Shown: positions 42,923-51,623, numbered from the stretch's first letter. The stretch: 64,000 nucleotides of DNA from Scandinavium manionii (GCF_024764775.1 NZ_JALIGC010000033.1:128508-192507); one strand, 5' to 3'. Translations and numbers: made by a program. The notes: generated from the sequence alone by a model not told the origin.

Positions 42923-43302
42923 AACTATCTCCTCATTGTGAGCGACCCCACTATAGTGAGAGAAATAATTGATGCTTCGTTGGCGAACGAAATGTTGATG
43001 AATGTTACCTGACTCTTATTCCCCTGCCATAAGAGATGTACTGAGGCGGTGGTAGGCGAATCTGTAAGGTCCACTCCTGGTACAAAGAGGTTTTCTCCAG
43101 AACGGAGAAACGCCTGCGTGTAGTAAAGATTTTGCCCAACCATTGTTCGGACATAAGCCAGAAAATATGACCAAACAATGCCTGGATAAACGGCAAAACG
43201 AGGACGAGACGATCTGCATTTTTCGTGTAAAAAAAATGTTAAGACCGATTTTGATGTGATATAAAAGAAAATAGGTCGGTCGTGAAAGTGAGGGGAATTT
43301 TC
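42923..43302. other. Gene-free interval between the ABM gene and RyeA
   Basis: About 380 bases with no gene I recognise. Minus-strand frames of 60-165 codons cross it (up to 43419) but overlap the SdsR/RyeA locus and show no family pattern. It contains the ABM promoter and an operator-like palindrome. Confidence 0.6.
42949..42958. promoter_or_regulatory. Operator-like palindrome upstream of the ABM gene
   Basis: Perfect 10-base palindrome CACTATAGTG, 27 bases upstream of the ABM start codon, where an ArsR-type repressor from the same cluster could bind. Motif and position only. Confidence 0.35.
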
Positions 43303-43340
43303 ACGCTGATGCTGTAAGTCGCTGATGTGGCTTACAAATA

Positions 43341-43444
43341 AAAAGAGACCGAATACGATTCCTGTATTCGGTCCAGGGAAATGGCTCTTGGGAGAGAGCC
43401 GTGCGCTAAAAGTTGGCATTCATGCAGGCTAAAATCGCCTTGCC
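43341..43444 (-). ncRNA. sdsR: Small RNA SdsR (RyeB), sigmaS-dependent
   Basis: On the minus strand the transcript begins GGCAAGGCGATTTTAGCC, contains the conserved CACGGCTCTCTCCCAAGAGCC hairpin region and ends in the terminator ACCGAATACAGG...GTATTCGGT followed by TCTTTTT. This is nearly identical to E. coli SdsR (about 104 bases), a stationary-phase sRNA that targets mutS, ompD and others. A TATTCT -10 element lies 6 bases upstream of the 5' end, with an extended C at -13 as in sigmaS promoters. Confidence 0.93.
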
Positions 43445-43449
43445 CTTTA

Positions 43450-43455
43450 AGAATA
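43450..43455 (-). promoter_or_regulatory. sdsR -10 element
   Basis: TATTCT within CTATTCTTAAAG, correctly placed for transcription starting at about 43444; the preceding C fits sigmaS preference. Confidence 0.6.
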
Positions 43456-43532
43456 GATGACCATGCCAGGTTTTCCAGTCCGCGACAAAAGTGGTCAGAA
43501 AAAAACCGTGAGCAAAGCGTCACAAAACGCAA

Positions 43533-43571
43533 AAACCGCAAGCTTTCATCAGAAAAACTTGCGGTTTTTTA
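43533..43571. terminator. Terminator of RyeA, possibly shared with yebY
   Basis: AAACCGCAAG / CTTGCGGTTT stem with a 15-base loop, A-run on the left and T-run on the right, so it can work for RyeA (+) and yebY (-). Confidence 0.8.
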
Positions 43572-43599
43572 TTGTATGTCAATCAGTTAGCGTTCCAGC

Positions 43600-43938
43600 T
43601 CAGCAGAGCTTTTCAGCGCGAGCGATAAACGGTGCCAGGCTCATCTTTTGGCCTTCATGCGCCGGATCGTCGACCTGGATCACAGAAATCGGTTGGGCGT
43701 TACTCTTCCCTTCCTTCACTTCCTGCTCAGCAACTTCATTCAGCGGATATTGCATCAGCGTGCTGGGGTTTATGGCATACAGTGCATTGCCCGGACGACA
43801 GGTCAGCATGACCTCTTCACGATTGAATGCCCACTGTTCTTTACCCATCTCAAAACGACTGACGGTTATAATCTGCGGCGCCGCCAGTGCGGTTCCAGTT
43901 GTTGCCAATAACAACATTGATAAAACGAGTTTTTTCAT
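43600..43938 (-). CDS. yebY: Periplasmic protein YebY (DUF2511)
   Basis: A 112-residue secreted protein: signal peptide MKKLVLSMLLLATTGTALAA (about 20 residues), then PQIITVSRFEMGKEQWAFNREEVMLTCRPGNALYAINPSTLMQYPLN and a C-terminal cysteine (RAEKLC), which may pair with the internal one. Close match to E. coli YebY. It is the last gene of yobA-yebZ-yebY, which encode CopC-like, CopD-like and YebY proteins, so a role in periplasmic copper handling is likely. Confidence 0.9.
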   Translation of the reverse strand: MKKLVLSMLLLATTGTALAAPQIITVSRFEMGKEQWAFNREEVMLTCRPGNALYAINPSTLMQYPLNEVAEQEVKEGKSNAQPISVIQVDDPAHEGQKMSLAPFIARAEKLC

Positions 43939-43954
43939 GATCCTGCCACTTAAT

Positions 43955-44824
43955 TCAGAACGGTTCCCAGGTTGCGAAGAGGCTTACCGCCGCCAGCACC
44001 AAAGCCCCTAAAATCATTTCCGCCTGCGTAGTGCGCACAAACAGCGTCTGTATGCGCTGTCTGTCTGTCGCCATTCGCGGCACCAGAACATACCTGTTCG
44101 CCAGGGCGATTACCACCATCAGCACCACTAACGCACATTTCACCAACAGCAGACGCCCATAGGCCGTATCCGTCACCAGTTGCCCCTGAATCAGCCATGC
44201 ATTAGCCATGCCGCTCAGGATCACCCCAATTACTGCCAGATGGCCCCAGCGGGAAAAACGCATCATGGTATTGATAGCCGAGGTGCGCCAGGGGCCCCGC
44301 ACCAGGCGCAGGCTGTACAGGAACGGCAGCAGGCCACCAAACCAGGCACCCGCGCACAGAAGGTGCACCGCGTGATTCATCCGCTGCAACCCGCCAACAA
44401 TGCCATCGCGCATCGCCGCATGGCCTACGCCCGCCATGAGTAAAAATTGTGCAACGCACAGAATCAGCAACAGCGGTGCCAGCCGATGGGGTTTCAGACA
44501 AACAACGATTAGTGCTAACCACGTCAGCAGAATTTGCCACAGCCAGACGCTGCCAAAGCGCGTGCCCGCCACGGCGAGCCAGACATCAGGCTGCAGGACA
44601 TCGCCCCAGCCGTTGCCCATTTGGCCGCCCTGTAGCATCAGCATTAACGTTGCCGTGACGGCGCTCACCAGCAACGCAACGCGCACAAACGGCAGGAAGC
44701 GTTGCATCATCAGCCGACGCAACTGAGGCGTCGCCCACCAGGCGCCATACAGCGCACAGCCGAAGGCGAGCATTACGGCAATGAAATGCAGGCCTCGCAG
44801 CCCGACATACACCGACGCCAGCAC
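43955..44824 (-). CDS. yebZ: CopD-family copper membrane protein YebZ
   Basis: A 289-residue integral membrane protein with about eight helices, of the CopD/PcoD family thought to bring copper across the inner membrane together with CopC. Conserved histidines sit in the helices: GLRGLHFIAVMLAFG near 8-22, AGVGHAAMRDG, MNHAVHLLCAGAWFGGL and SRWGHLAVIGV. Same length as E. coli YebZ within one residue. It begins 2 bases after the yobA stop and ends 16 bases before yebY, an operon. Confidence 0.92.
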   Translation of the reverse strand: MLASVYVGLRGLHFIAVMLAFGCALYGAWWATPQLRRLMMQRFLPFVRVALLVSAVTATLMLMLQGGQMGNGWGDVLQPDVWLAVAGTRFGSVWLWQILLTWLALIVVCLKPHRLAPLLLILCVAQFLLMAGVGHAAMRDGIVGGLQRMNHAVHLLCAGAWFGGLLPFLYSLRLVRGPWRTSAINTMMRFSRWGHLAVIGVILSGMANAWLIQGQLVTDTAYGRLLLVKCALVVLMVVIALANRYVLVPRMATDRQRIQTLFVRTTQAEMILGALVLAAVSLFATWEPF

Positions 44825-44826
44825 GG

Positions 44827-45201
44827 TTATTTCACGCTAAAGTGGTACTGGCCTTTAGTTTTGTGACCGTCCACCGACACCACGTGCCAGTCAACGGTGT
44901 AATCGCCGGGCTTAAGAGACTGTTCGACCGGGACGATAAGCTGAGTGTTGTCTTTTTCATTGAGCTTCACAGCGCCAACAGGCACCTGCGCCTGTTGTGG
45001 ACCCGTCAGCGTGACACCACTGAATTTCACTTCAACCCCTTCGGAATAGTTAAGGGTCAGCGCCTGCGGAGCCGCAGTGACCTGTGCGTCAGCAGCAGGG
45101 TATTGATGTTTAAGATGGGCATGGGCGAAGGCCGCTGAAGTGGTAAAAACGCAGGTCAGGAAAATACCGGTGCGCAGCGCGCGGGAGGCAATACGGTTCA
45201 T
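44827..45201 (-). CDS. yobA: CopC-like periplasmic copper-binding protein YobA
   Basis: A 124-residue protein with a signal peptide cleaved after AFA, leaving His as mature residue 1 (AHAHLKHQYPAADAQV), the N-terminal Cu(II) ligand of CopC proteins. The CopC fold continues with LTLNYSEGVEVKFSGVTLTGP and ends with DWHVVSVDGHKTKGQYHFSVK, which holds the other conserved Asp and His. First gene of yobA-yebZ-yebY and divergent from holE. Confidence 0.93.
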   Translation of the reverse strand: MNRIASRALRTGIFLTCVFTTSAAFAHAHLKHQYPAADAQVTAAPQALTLNYSEGVEVKFSGVTLTGPQQAQVPVGAVKLNEKDNTQLIVPVEQSLKPGDYTVDWHVVSVDGHKTKGQYHFSVK

Positions 45202-45339
45202 TCTCTACATTCCCTTTTGTTATATATCTGGGTGAGAGAATAACCTCGTATAATGTTTACGTCGAGATTCACCGCCGTTGGTCTTGCTATTTCTCGACAC
45301 TCTTAGTACTTTCAGGCCCGATATCAGAAGGAGCCCAAG

Positions 45340-45570
45340 ATGAACACTAATCTGGCAAAACTTCCCCAGGATGAGATGGACAAAATTAATGTCGATTTGG
45401 CCGCCGCCGGGGTTGCATTTAAAGAGCGCTACAATATGCCTATCGTGGCAGAAGTGGTGGAACGTGAGCAGCCTACGCACCTTCGCGACTGGTTCCGCGA
45501 GCGTCTGATCGCGCATCGTCTGGCTTCGGTAAACTTGTCCCGTCTACCGTACGAACCGAAACAGAAGTAA
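45340..45570 (+). CDS. holE: DNA polymerase III theta subunit HolE
   Basis: HolE binds and stabilises the epsilon proofreading subunit of the Pol III core. The 76-residue protein NLAKLPQDEMDKINVDLAAAGVAFKERYNMPIVAEVVEREQPTHLRDWFRERLIAHR is nearly the same as the E. coli theta subunit. The ribosome binding site AGAAGGAGCCCAAG precedes the ATG. Divergent from yobA. Confidence 0.96.
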   Translation: MNTNLAKLPQDEMDKINVDLAAAGVAFKERYNMPIVAEVVEREQPTHLRDWFRERLIAHRLASVNLSRLPYEPKQK

Positions 45571-45678
45571 GAATTACTGACTGTTACACTTCCTTACACT
45601 ACCACTGCTACAATCTTGAGAAAATTCTCATGTATGACTCAGGGACTCTGAGTCAGGAAAAGTGATAAGGAAGCCACT

Positions 45679-46371
45679 ATGCCTGCATGGATGATTGCTG
45701 CTGCACAGTACTCGGCCCGCAACAGGAGCGTTGCGGAAAATATTGACCATCATTTGCGTTTTATTGAAGCGGCGGCAAAGCTTACCTGCCAGCTGATTGT
45801 GTTCCCGGAAATGTCGCTGACTGGACCGGATACCGATTCTCCCCTCTCCCCCATCCCCTCAGATGAACTCCTGCAACCGCTTTGCGTTGCGGCGAAACGT
45901 CACGAGATGACAATCATTGCTGGTTTACCGGTTGATATGAACGGCGACCGTCAAAAGGGCGTGGCTATTTTTGTACCCGGCGCGTCCTCACCGCTTACGA
46001 TGCATCAGGGTCAGGGTACCTGCCTGACGCCACAGACGCGGCACATTAGCGTGCTGGCTCCCGAAGCCGAGGCTATCGAACTCGACCCAAATGCCGCGCT
46101 GCTGGCCACCGGAACCTGTACCTGTGAATTCCAGCAACAGCAGTCAGTGCAACAGCTTCAGCGCCTGGCCCACCGCTATGCCATCGCGGTATTAAAATCT
46201 AACTACACCCTGGGAAGCGCGCTATGGGATGAAAACGGTCAGTTGATTGTACGCGCCGACAGCGGAGACCTTTTGTTGACCGGTCGCAAATACGAAGGCG
46301 GCTGGGAAGGCGATATCATTCCGCTGCGTGAAAGCCTTTGCGCCATTGACGAAAGCCGCTATGGCGCATAA
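45679..46371 (+). CDS. yobB: Nitrilase-superfamily-like protein YobB
   Basis: A 230-residue protein of the carbon-nitrogen hydrolase fold, similar to E. coli YobB. The first catalytic Glu is present in LIVFPEMSLTGPD (near residue 44). The Lys and Cys of the usual E-K-C triad are not in their normal context: the region MHQGQGTCLTPQTRHISVLAPEAEAIEL has no K-x-H and no I-C-Y-D motif. The protein may be a non-catalytic or divergent member. It ends 28 bases before exoX and may be co-transcribed. Function unknown. Confidence 0.85.
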   Translation: MPAWMIAAAQYSARNRSVAENIDHHLRFIEAAAKLTCQLIVFPEMSLTGPDTDSPLSPIPSDELLQPLCVAAKRHEMTIIAGLPVDMNGDRQKGVAIFVPGASSPLTMHQGQGTCLTPQTRHISVLAPEAEAIELDPNAALLATGTCTCEFQQQQSVQQLQRLAHRYAIAVLKSNYTLGSALWDENGQLIVRADSGDLLLTGRKYEGGWEGDIIPLRESLCAIDESRYGA

Positions 46372-46399
46372 CCTGCCTCTTTTCAGCCGGGAGAGCACA

Positions 46400-47059
46400 A
46401 TGTTACGCGTTATCGATACGGAAACCTGCGATTTACAGGGAGGTGTAGTTGAAATCGCCTCAGTGGACATCGTTGACGGCAAGATAACCAACCCCATGAG
46501 CCATCTCGTGCGCCCGGACAGACCAATCAGCCCGCAGGCGATGGCCATCCATCGCATCACCGAAGAGATGGTCGCTGATAAGCCATGGATTGAGGAAGTG
46601 GTGCCGCATTATCAGGGCAGCACCTGGTACGTGGCACACAACGCCAGCTTCGACCGCCGAGTCTTGCCTGAAATGAACGGTGAGTGGATTTGCACCATGA
46701 AACTGGCCCGTCGCCTGTGGCCAGGTATCAAGTACAGTAACATGGCGCTCTACAAATCACGCAAGCTGAACGTCGCCACCCCGCCCGGCCTGCATCATCA
46801 CCGGGCCCTGTATGACTGCTACATTACTGCCGCATTGCTGATTGATATCATGAACGTCTCCGGCTGGAACGCCGATCAGATGGCCGATATCACCGGGCGC
46901 CCGGCACTAATGACCACCTTCACCTTCGGTAAATACCGCGGGAAGCCAGTGTCAGAAGTCGCCGAGAAAGATCCCGGCTACCTCCGCTGGTTGTTCAACA
47001 ATCTCAATTCGATGAGCCCGGAACTGCGCTTAACCCTCAAGCACTGGTTGGGCGAATAA
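46400..47059 (+). CDS. exoX: Exodeoxyribonuclease X
   Basis: ExoX is a 3'-5' DEDDh exonuclease that acts in mismatch repair and other DNA repair. The 219-residue protein begins MLRVIDTETCDLQGGVVEIASVD with the DTE metal motif, has HNASFDRRVL and the HRALYDCYIT segment with the DEDDh His and Asp, and a C-terminal domain TFGKYRGKPVSEVAEKDPGYLRWL. The frame opens 24 codons earlier inside yobB; the ATG at 46400 gives the E. coli-like start. Its stop abuts that of ptrB (convergent). Confidence 0.95.
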   Translation: MLRVIDTETCDLQGGVVEIASVDIVDGKITNPMSHLVRPDRPISPQAMAIHRITEEMVADKPWIEEVVPHYQGSTWYVAHNASFDRRVLPEMNGEWICTMKLARRLWPGIKYSNMALYKSRKLNVATPPGLHHHRALYDCYITAALLIDIMNVSGWNADQMADITGRPALMTTFTFGKYRGKPVSEVAEKDPGYLRWLFNNLNSMSPELRLTLKHWLGE

Positions 47060-49120
47060 CTATCGTGGCGCCTGGCCCGGCAGCGTACCCTGGGCCAGCG
47101 CAATCAGGAATGTGAACTCCAGTGCCACACCTTCATAGCTTTTGAAGCGCCCCGATTTCCCGCCGTGCCCGGAATCCATATCGGTACACAACAGCAGCAG
47201 ATTGTCGTCAGGTTTCAGCTCCCTGAGCTTCGCCACCCATTTGGCCGGTTCCCAGTATTGCACCTGAGAATCATGCAGACCGGTGGTGACCAGCAGGTGC
47301 GGATAGGTTTGTTTTACAACGTTGTCATACGGGCTGTAGCCTTTCATATAGTGATAATACTCAGGCTCCTGCGGGTTGCCCCACTCCTCAAACTCACCGG
47401 TGGTCAGCGGGATCGACTCATCGAGCATCGTCGTCACCACATCAACAAACGGCACCTGAGCAATCACCCCGTGGAACAACTCCGGGCGCTGGTTGATAAC
47501 GGCGCCCATCAGCATTCCGCCTGCGCTGCCGCCCATCCCATAACACAGCGACGGATTGCCGTAACCCTGCGTCAGCAGCGCATCGCACACATCAAGATAA
47601 TCGTTGAAGGTATTGTTCTTCAGCAGGAATTTTCCGTCCTCATACCACTGCTGGCCTAATTCGCCGCCGCCGCGAACATGGGCGATGGCAAACACAAATC
47701 CGCGGTCGAGCAGGCTCAGGCGACTGCTGCTGAAATCAGCGTCCATACTGGCGCCATATGAGCCGTAGCCGTACACCAGCAGCGGATTGTTCCCTTTGCG
47801 GAAATGCTCACGATGATAAACCAGCGAAACCGGCACTTCTGCGCCATCACGCGCGTTGATCCACAGATGCTCGCTGCAATAGCGGCTGGCATCGAAGCCC
47901 TTCACTTCCTGTTGTTTAAGCACCGTTCGTTCGCCGGTATCCATATTCAGCTCAAACAGCGTGTCCGGCGTCGTCATCGAGGAATAACCGTAACGCAGGC
48001 GCACGGTATCGGGCTCCGGGTTATACGCCAGCCAGGTCACATACGCCGGATCGTCAAATGCAATCCCGGTGGACTCCCGGGTTTTACGATTGATCTGTCG
48101 TAGGCTGGTCAGGCCGTGTTGGCGCTCTTCGACCACCAGCCAGTCGGTAAACAAGGTAAAACCTTCGAGCATCACTTCATCCCGCGGAGGGATAAGCGCT
48201 TCCCAACGGCTTTCATCACGCACGGGCGAGCGATAAAGACCAAAGTTTTTCCCTTCGCGATTGGAACGTAAATAGAAGTTATGCTGGAAATGATCGACGC
48301 TGTATTCGTGATCTTTGCGACGCGGCAGGAAACGCAGCGGCTGAGCATCAGGCAGTTCAGCATCCAGCAGCAGCACTTCACTGGTAGTGGCGCTGGCCAG
48401 ATGAATAATCACGTAATGCTTCGAGCTGGTTTTGTGCAGGCTGACGTAAAAAGTGTCGTCCTTCTCTTCGTACACCAGCTCGTCAGTGGTAACCGGCATA
48501 CCCACTGTATGCCGCCACACCTGATGCGGCAGCAGCGTCGTTGGATGTTTACGCACGTAGTACAGCGTTTGCGAATCATTGCCCCAGACGAAGCCCGGTT
48601 CGACGTTTTCCAGCGTCTCCGGATACCAGTTAGCGTTTTCCAGGCTGCGGATGCGCAGGCCGTACTGACGACGCGAAAGATAGTCTTCCGTCAGCGCCAT
48701 CAGCGCGTTATCCGGCGAAATGCCTAACCCGCCGAGAGTATAGAACTCGCTGTGCGCCGCGCGCTGATTGCCGTCGAGCAGCACTTCCCAGGCGTCCCAC
48801 TCTTCTTTCTGCACTGACTGACGCTGATAAATCGCGTACTCGCAGCCCGGCTCGTAAATCTGCCGGTAGCGATAGCCATTTTTGCTGTAGGGCGCAGAGA
48901 CTTCACGCTGCGGAATGCGGTCGACAATCTCCTTCAGGATTTTGTCCTGTAGGTTTTGCTGCGACGCCATGACCTCGCGGCCGTAGTCGTTTTCCTGCTT
49001 CAGATAGTCGAGCACCGCAGGCTGTGTGCGGTCGTCGTCACGCAGCCAGTAGTAGTTGTCGATCCGGGTATCACCATGAAGCGTCATAGTGTGGGGAATG
49101 CGTTTTGCTTTTGGTGGCAT
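47060..49120 (-). CDS. ptrB: Oligopeptidase B (protease II) PtrB
   Basis: PtrB is a cytoplasmic serine oligopeptidase that cuts after Arg and Lys in short peptides. The 686-residue protein has an N-terminal beta-propeller and a C-terminal alpha/beta hydrolase domain with the nucleophile in CYGMGGSAGGMLMG (Ser near 532), ESIPLTTGEFEEWGNP, the acid in LLVTTGLHDSQVQYWEP (Asp near 617) and the histidine in DMDSGHGGKSGRF (near 652). The frame opens six codons earlier at a TTG; ATG 49120 gives exactly the E. coli length. Confidence 0.95.
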   Translation of the reverse strand: MPPKAKRIPHTMTLHGDTRIDNYYWLRDDDRTQPAVLDYLKQENDYGREVMASQQNLQDKILKEIVDRIPQREVSAPYSKNGYRYRQIYEPGCEYAIYQRQSVQKEEWDAWEVLLDGNQRAAHSEFYTLGGLGISPDNALMALTEDYLSRRQYGLRIRSLENANWYPETLENVEPGFVWGNDSQTLYYVRKHPTTLLPHQVWRHTVGMPVTTDELVYEEKDDTFYVSLHKTSSKHYVIIHLASATTSEVLLLDAELPDAQPLRFLPRRKDHEYSVDHFQHNFYLRSNREGKNFGLYRSPVRDESRWEALIPPRDEVMLEGFTLFTDWLVVEERQHGLTSLRQINRKTRESTGIAFDDPAYVTWLAYNPEPDTVRLRYGYSSMTTPDTLFELNMDTGERTVLKQQEVKGFDASRYCSEHLWINARDGAEVPVSLVYHREHFRKGNNPLLVYGYGSYGASMDADFSSSRLSLLDRGFVFAIAHVRGGGELGQQWYEDGKFLLKNNTFNDYLDVCDALLTQGYGNPSLCYGMGGSAGGMLMGAVINQRPELFHGVIAQVPFVDVVTTMLDESIPLTTGEFEEWGNPQEPEYYHYMKGYSPYDNVVKQTYPHLLVTTGLHDSQVQYWEPAKWVAKLRELKPDDNLLLLCTDMDSGHGGKSGRFKSYEGVALEFTFLIALAQGTLPGQAPR

Positions 49121-49200
49121 GTCGTTGTTCTTCTGCAAGTTACCTACCCTAAGGGTGGCAAATGTGCAGAGCGATGCAAGCGAAACATGCCAACTTGAGG

Positions 49201-49854
49201 TTAAAGTGCCTGCTTTTGCGCCTTTAAATCGGCCTCAATGCCTTCCCGCACCTCTTGCGGAATATTCAGCGCATCGCCGAGCGCATTCAGATAGCTACGT
49301 TCCATAAAGTGATCGACATCGATAGCCGCGCAGCTCAGGAAATAAAGTTCGAGCGCTTCCTCTTCATTGCGCACGTCTTTGGCCAGCAGTTGCGGATCCA
49401 GCGGCTGGGCGATGGCTTTCTCCACCAGCTGACGCCCCTGCGCTTCCACGCCCGCTTCACGGAGCTGCGAATCAATCACCGCCCGTTCTTTATCATCAAT
49501 ATGCCCGTCGCTTTTCGCGGCAAACACCAGCGCCAGAATCAGGCGCTCAGTGCGCATATCCACTGGACTGGTTTGCTGCCCGTACTGCGGTTCGCCCTGA
49601 TGTGCCGTACGTATTTTATCTTTGTACTTGTTCCACAACACGCTGCCCGCTACCGCCCCGCCGCCGACAAGCAGCGCACCGGTTCCGTATTTTGTTAGCA
49701 GTTTGCGCGATGATTTGCTGGACACCAGCAGCCCGGCAAGACCACCGAGCGCACCGGGAACCAGCAGTTTACTGAGCCCCTGCTCGCCGGATGGCTGAGC
49801 AGAAGACGATGATTGTCCGAGAAGAGATTGAATCTGATTTAGCCAGTTTGCCAT
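49201..49854 (-). CDS. yebE: DUF533 inner membrane protein YebE
   Basis: A 217-residue protein of the YebE/DUF533 family. The N-terminal part is Gly/Ser-rich, with a Gly-rich hydrophobic segment around 28-75 (LLVPGALGGLAGLLVSS, GTGALLVGGGAVAGSVLW), followed by a TerB-like helical C-terminal domain (MRTERLILALVFAAKSDGHIDDKERAVIDSQLREAGVE). E. coli yebE belongs to the Cpx envelope-stress regulon; the role of the protein is not known. Lies between ptrB and yebF on the same strand. Confidence 0.88.
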   Translation of the reverse strand: MANWLNQIQSLLGQSSSSAQPSGEQGLSKLLVPGALGGLAGLLVSSKSSRKLLTKYGTGALLVGGGAVAGSVLWNKYKDKIRTAHQGEPQYGQQTSPVDMRTERLILALVFAAKSDGHIDDKERAVIDSQLREAGVEAQGRQLVEKAIAQPLDPQLLAKDVRNEEEALELYFLSCAAIDVDHFMERSYLNALGDALNIPQEVREGIEADLKAQKQAL

Positions 49855-49939
49855 TGTTTCCTCGTCATACTGAGATGAATGCCCTCAGCCTAAGCGAGCC
49901 GATGTCAGGAAACGTCTTGTCTGGCTAAAGATCCGAAAA

Positions 49940-50287
49940 TTACTGCGCGCGATAGGTGGCGCTGCCCGCTGCACAATCTACCGTCACGACGTAATGCAAA
50001 TCGGTATTTGAGCCACGCACCGTGAGCGGCACTTTCCATTTATCATTTTTCCCGGTCACGTCATGGGTGTTAACCCAGGCCACGGGATCGATCTGCCCCA
50101 GTGTTTTCTGGTCATCAGCCCACTGATTAATCCGGTTCTGGGTGTAGTCCTGCTTCACCATCGCGGCAATGCCGTCAGTGTCCTGGCCTTTACACTGGCT
50201 AAATGACACCGTTTTCTCACTGGCCGCTTGTGCCGTAACGCTGCTGATCAGCAGCAAAACTGCCGTCATTATTGTTCTCTTTTTCAT
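49940..50287 (-). CDS. yebF: Secreted protein YebF
   Basis: A 115-residue protein that in E. coli is exported to the periplasm by Sec and then to the medium through OmpF/OmpC. Signal peptide MKKRTIMTAVLLLISSVTAQA, then SFSQCKGQDTDGIAAMVKQDYTQNRINQWADDQK, DPVAWVNTHDVTGKNDKWKVPLTVRG and VDCAAGSATYRAQ. The two cysteines correspond to the disulfide of E. coli YebF. In some enterics related proteins act as colicin M-type immunity (Cmi is a YebF homolog), so alternative roles are possible. Confidence 0.9.
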   Translation of the reverse strand: MKKRTIMTAVLLLISSVTAQAASEKTVSFSQCKGQDTDGIAAMVKQDYTQNRINQWADDQKTLGQIDPVAWVNTHDVTGKNDKWKVPLTVRGSNTDLHYVVTVDCAAGSATYRAQ

Positions 50288-50390
50288 ATGTATATCTCTC
50301 GCTCCTGATAGCCCTAAAAAGCATGGTACAAATCACCGACAACGCAAGTAAGCGCCTGTTATTTATCGCGTCGTTTCTCACCCGAGACAG

Positions 50391-50406
50391 ACGCAAACGT
50401 TTTCGT
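50391..50406 (+). promoter_or_regulatory. PurR operator of purT
   Basis: ACGCAAACGTTTTCGT fits the PurR consensus ACGCAAACGTTTNCNT at every fixed position. It overlaps the promoter: a TATACT -10 element lies at 50408-50413, about 30 bases before the purT start. Confidence 0.9.
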
Positions 50407-50444
50407 ATATACTGACATCCATTTTTTTACTGTGGAATTTCGTT

Positions 50445-51623
50445 ATGACTGTACTAGGCACAGCGCTGCGTCCGGCGGCAACCCGCGTGATGTTATTGGG
50501 CTCAGGCGAGCTGGGTAAAGAAGTGGCCATTGAATGCCAGCGTCTGGGTATCGAAGTGATTGCCGTCGATCGTTATGCCGACGCCCCGGCGATGCACGTT
50601 GCCCATCGCAGCCACGTCATAAATATGCTTGACGGCCAGGCGTTGAAGGCGCTGGTTGAGCAGGAAAAGCCTGACTTTATCGTGCCGGAAATCGAAGCCA
50701 TCGCCACCGACATGCTGATTGAACTGGAACAGGCCGGTCAGCACGTGGTGCCCTGCGCCCGCGCGACAAAGCTCACCATGAACCGGGAAGGCATTCGCCG
50801 CCTGGCAGCAGAAGAACTCAAACTGCCAACCTCCCGCTACCGTTTTGCCGACAGTGAACAGAGCTTCCGCGACGCCGTCAGCGATATCGGGCTGCCCTGC
50901 ATCATCAAACCGGTGATGAGCTCATCCGGCAAAGGCCAGAGCTTTATCCGTAGCGAAGAACAGCTCTCAGCCGCATGGCAATATGCCCAACAGGGTGGCC
51001 GTGCCGGGGCAGGACGAGTGATCGTCGAAGGCGTGGTGAACTTTGATTTTGAAATCACGCTGCTGACCGTCAGCGCCGTAGATGGCGTACATTTCTGCGC
51101 CCCGGTCGGTCATCGTCAGGAAGACGGCGACTACCGCGAATCATGGCAGCCGCAGCAGATGAGCCCGCTGGCGCTCGAGCGTGCCGAAGCCGTCGCCCGT
51201 GATGTGGTCCTGGCGCTCGGCGGCTATGGCCTGTTTGGCGTAGAGCTGTTTGTCTGTGGCGATGAAGTGATTTTCAGCGAAGTGTCGCCTCGCCCGCACG
51301 ATACCGGCATGGTTACGCTGATTTCGCAGGACCTGTCCGAGTTCGCGCTACACGTCCGTGCGTTTCTGGGCTTACCGATCGGCGCGATCCGCCAGTACGG
51401 CCCTTCCGCTTCGGCCGTCATTCTGCCGCAGTTAACCAGCCGCAACGTCAGCTTTGGCAACGTGGAAGCCGCGGTCGGGGCAGGTGTTCAGCTGCGTCTA
51501 TTTGGCAAACCGGAAATCGAAGGCTCGCGTCGCCTGGGCGTGTCGCTGGCAACGGCTGATGACGTCGAAACTGCGGTTGAGCGGGCGAAATCAGCCGCCG
51601 CCGCCGTGGTCGTTAAAGAATAA
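50445..51623 (+). CDS. purT: Formate-dependent phosphoribosylglycinamide formyltransferase PurT
   Basis: PurT makes formyl-GAR from GAR, formate and ATP in de novo purine synthesis, bypassing the folate-dependent PurN step. The 392-residue ATP-grasp enzyme has the N-terminal VMLLGSGELGKEVAIECQRLG, the ATP-binding loop IIKPVMSSSGKGQSFI near 150-165, and metal-binding FGVELFVCGDEVIFSEVSPRPHDTGMVTLISQ near 266-297. Length equals E. coli PurT. The PurR operator upstream predicts purine repression. Convergent with eda. Confidence 0.97.
   Translation: MTVLGTALRPAATRVMLLGSGELGKEVAIECQRLGIEVIAVDRYADAPAMHVAHRSHVINMLDGQALKALVEQEKPDFIVPEIEAIATDMLIELEQAGQHVVPCARATKLTMNREGIRRLAAEELKLPTSRYRFADSEQSFRDAVSDIGLPCIIKPVMSSSGKGQSFIRSEEQLSAAWQYAQQGGRAGAGRVIVEGVVNFDFEITLLTVSAVDGVHFCAPVGHRQEDGDYRESWQPQQMSPLALERAEAVARDVVLALGGYGLFGVELFVCGDEVIFSEVSPRPHDTGMVTLISQDLSEFALHVRAFLGLPIGAIRQYGPSASAVILPQLTSRNVSFGNVEAAVGAGVQLRLFGKPEIEGSRRLGVSLATADDVETAVERAKSAAAAVVVKE

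Larger units (their letters stand above)
43303..43571 (+). ncRNA. ryeA: Small RNA RyeA (SraC), antisense to SdsR
   Basis: The plus strand over the SdsR gene ends at the terminator AAACCGCAAG / CTTGCGGTTTTTT (43533-43571). In E. coli RyeA/SraC is transcribed opposite SdsR at this locus, is about 250-275 bases long and base-pairs with SdsR. The 5' end here is an estimate from that arrangement; the terminator and the overlap are seen directly. Confidence 0.7.

Noticed and set aside
42925..43419. 164-codon minus-strand frame upstream of the ABM gene
   Set aside because: It begins inside the SdsR gene, reads through its terminator and shows no domain pattern; treated as chance.
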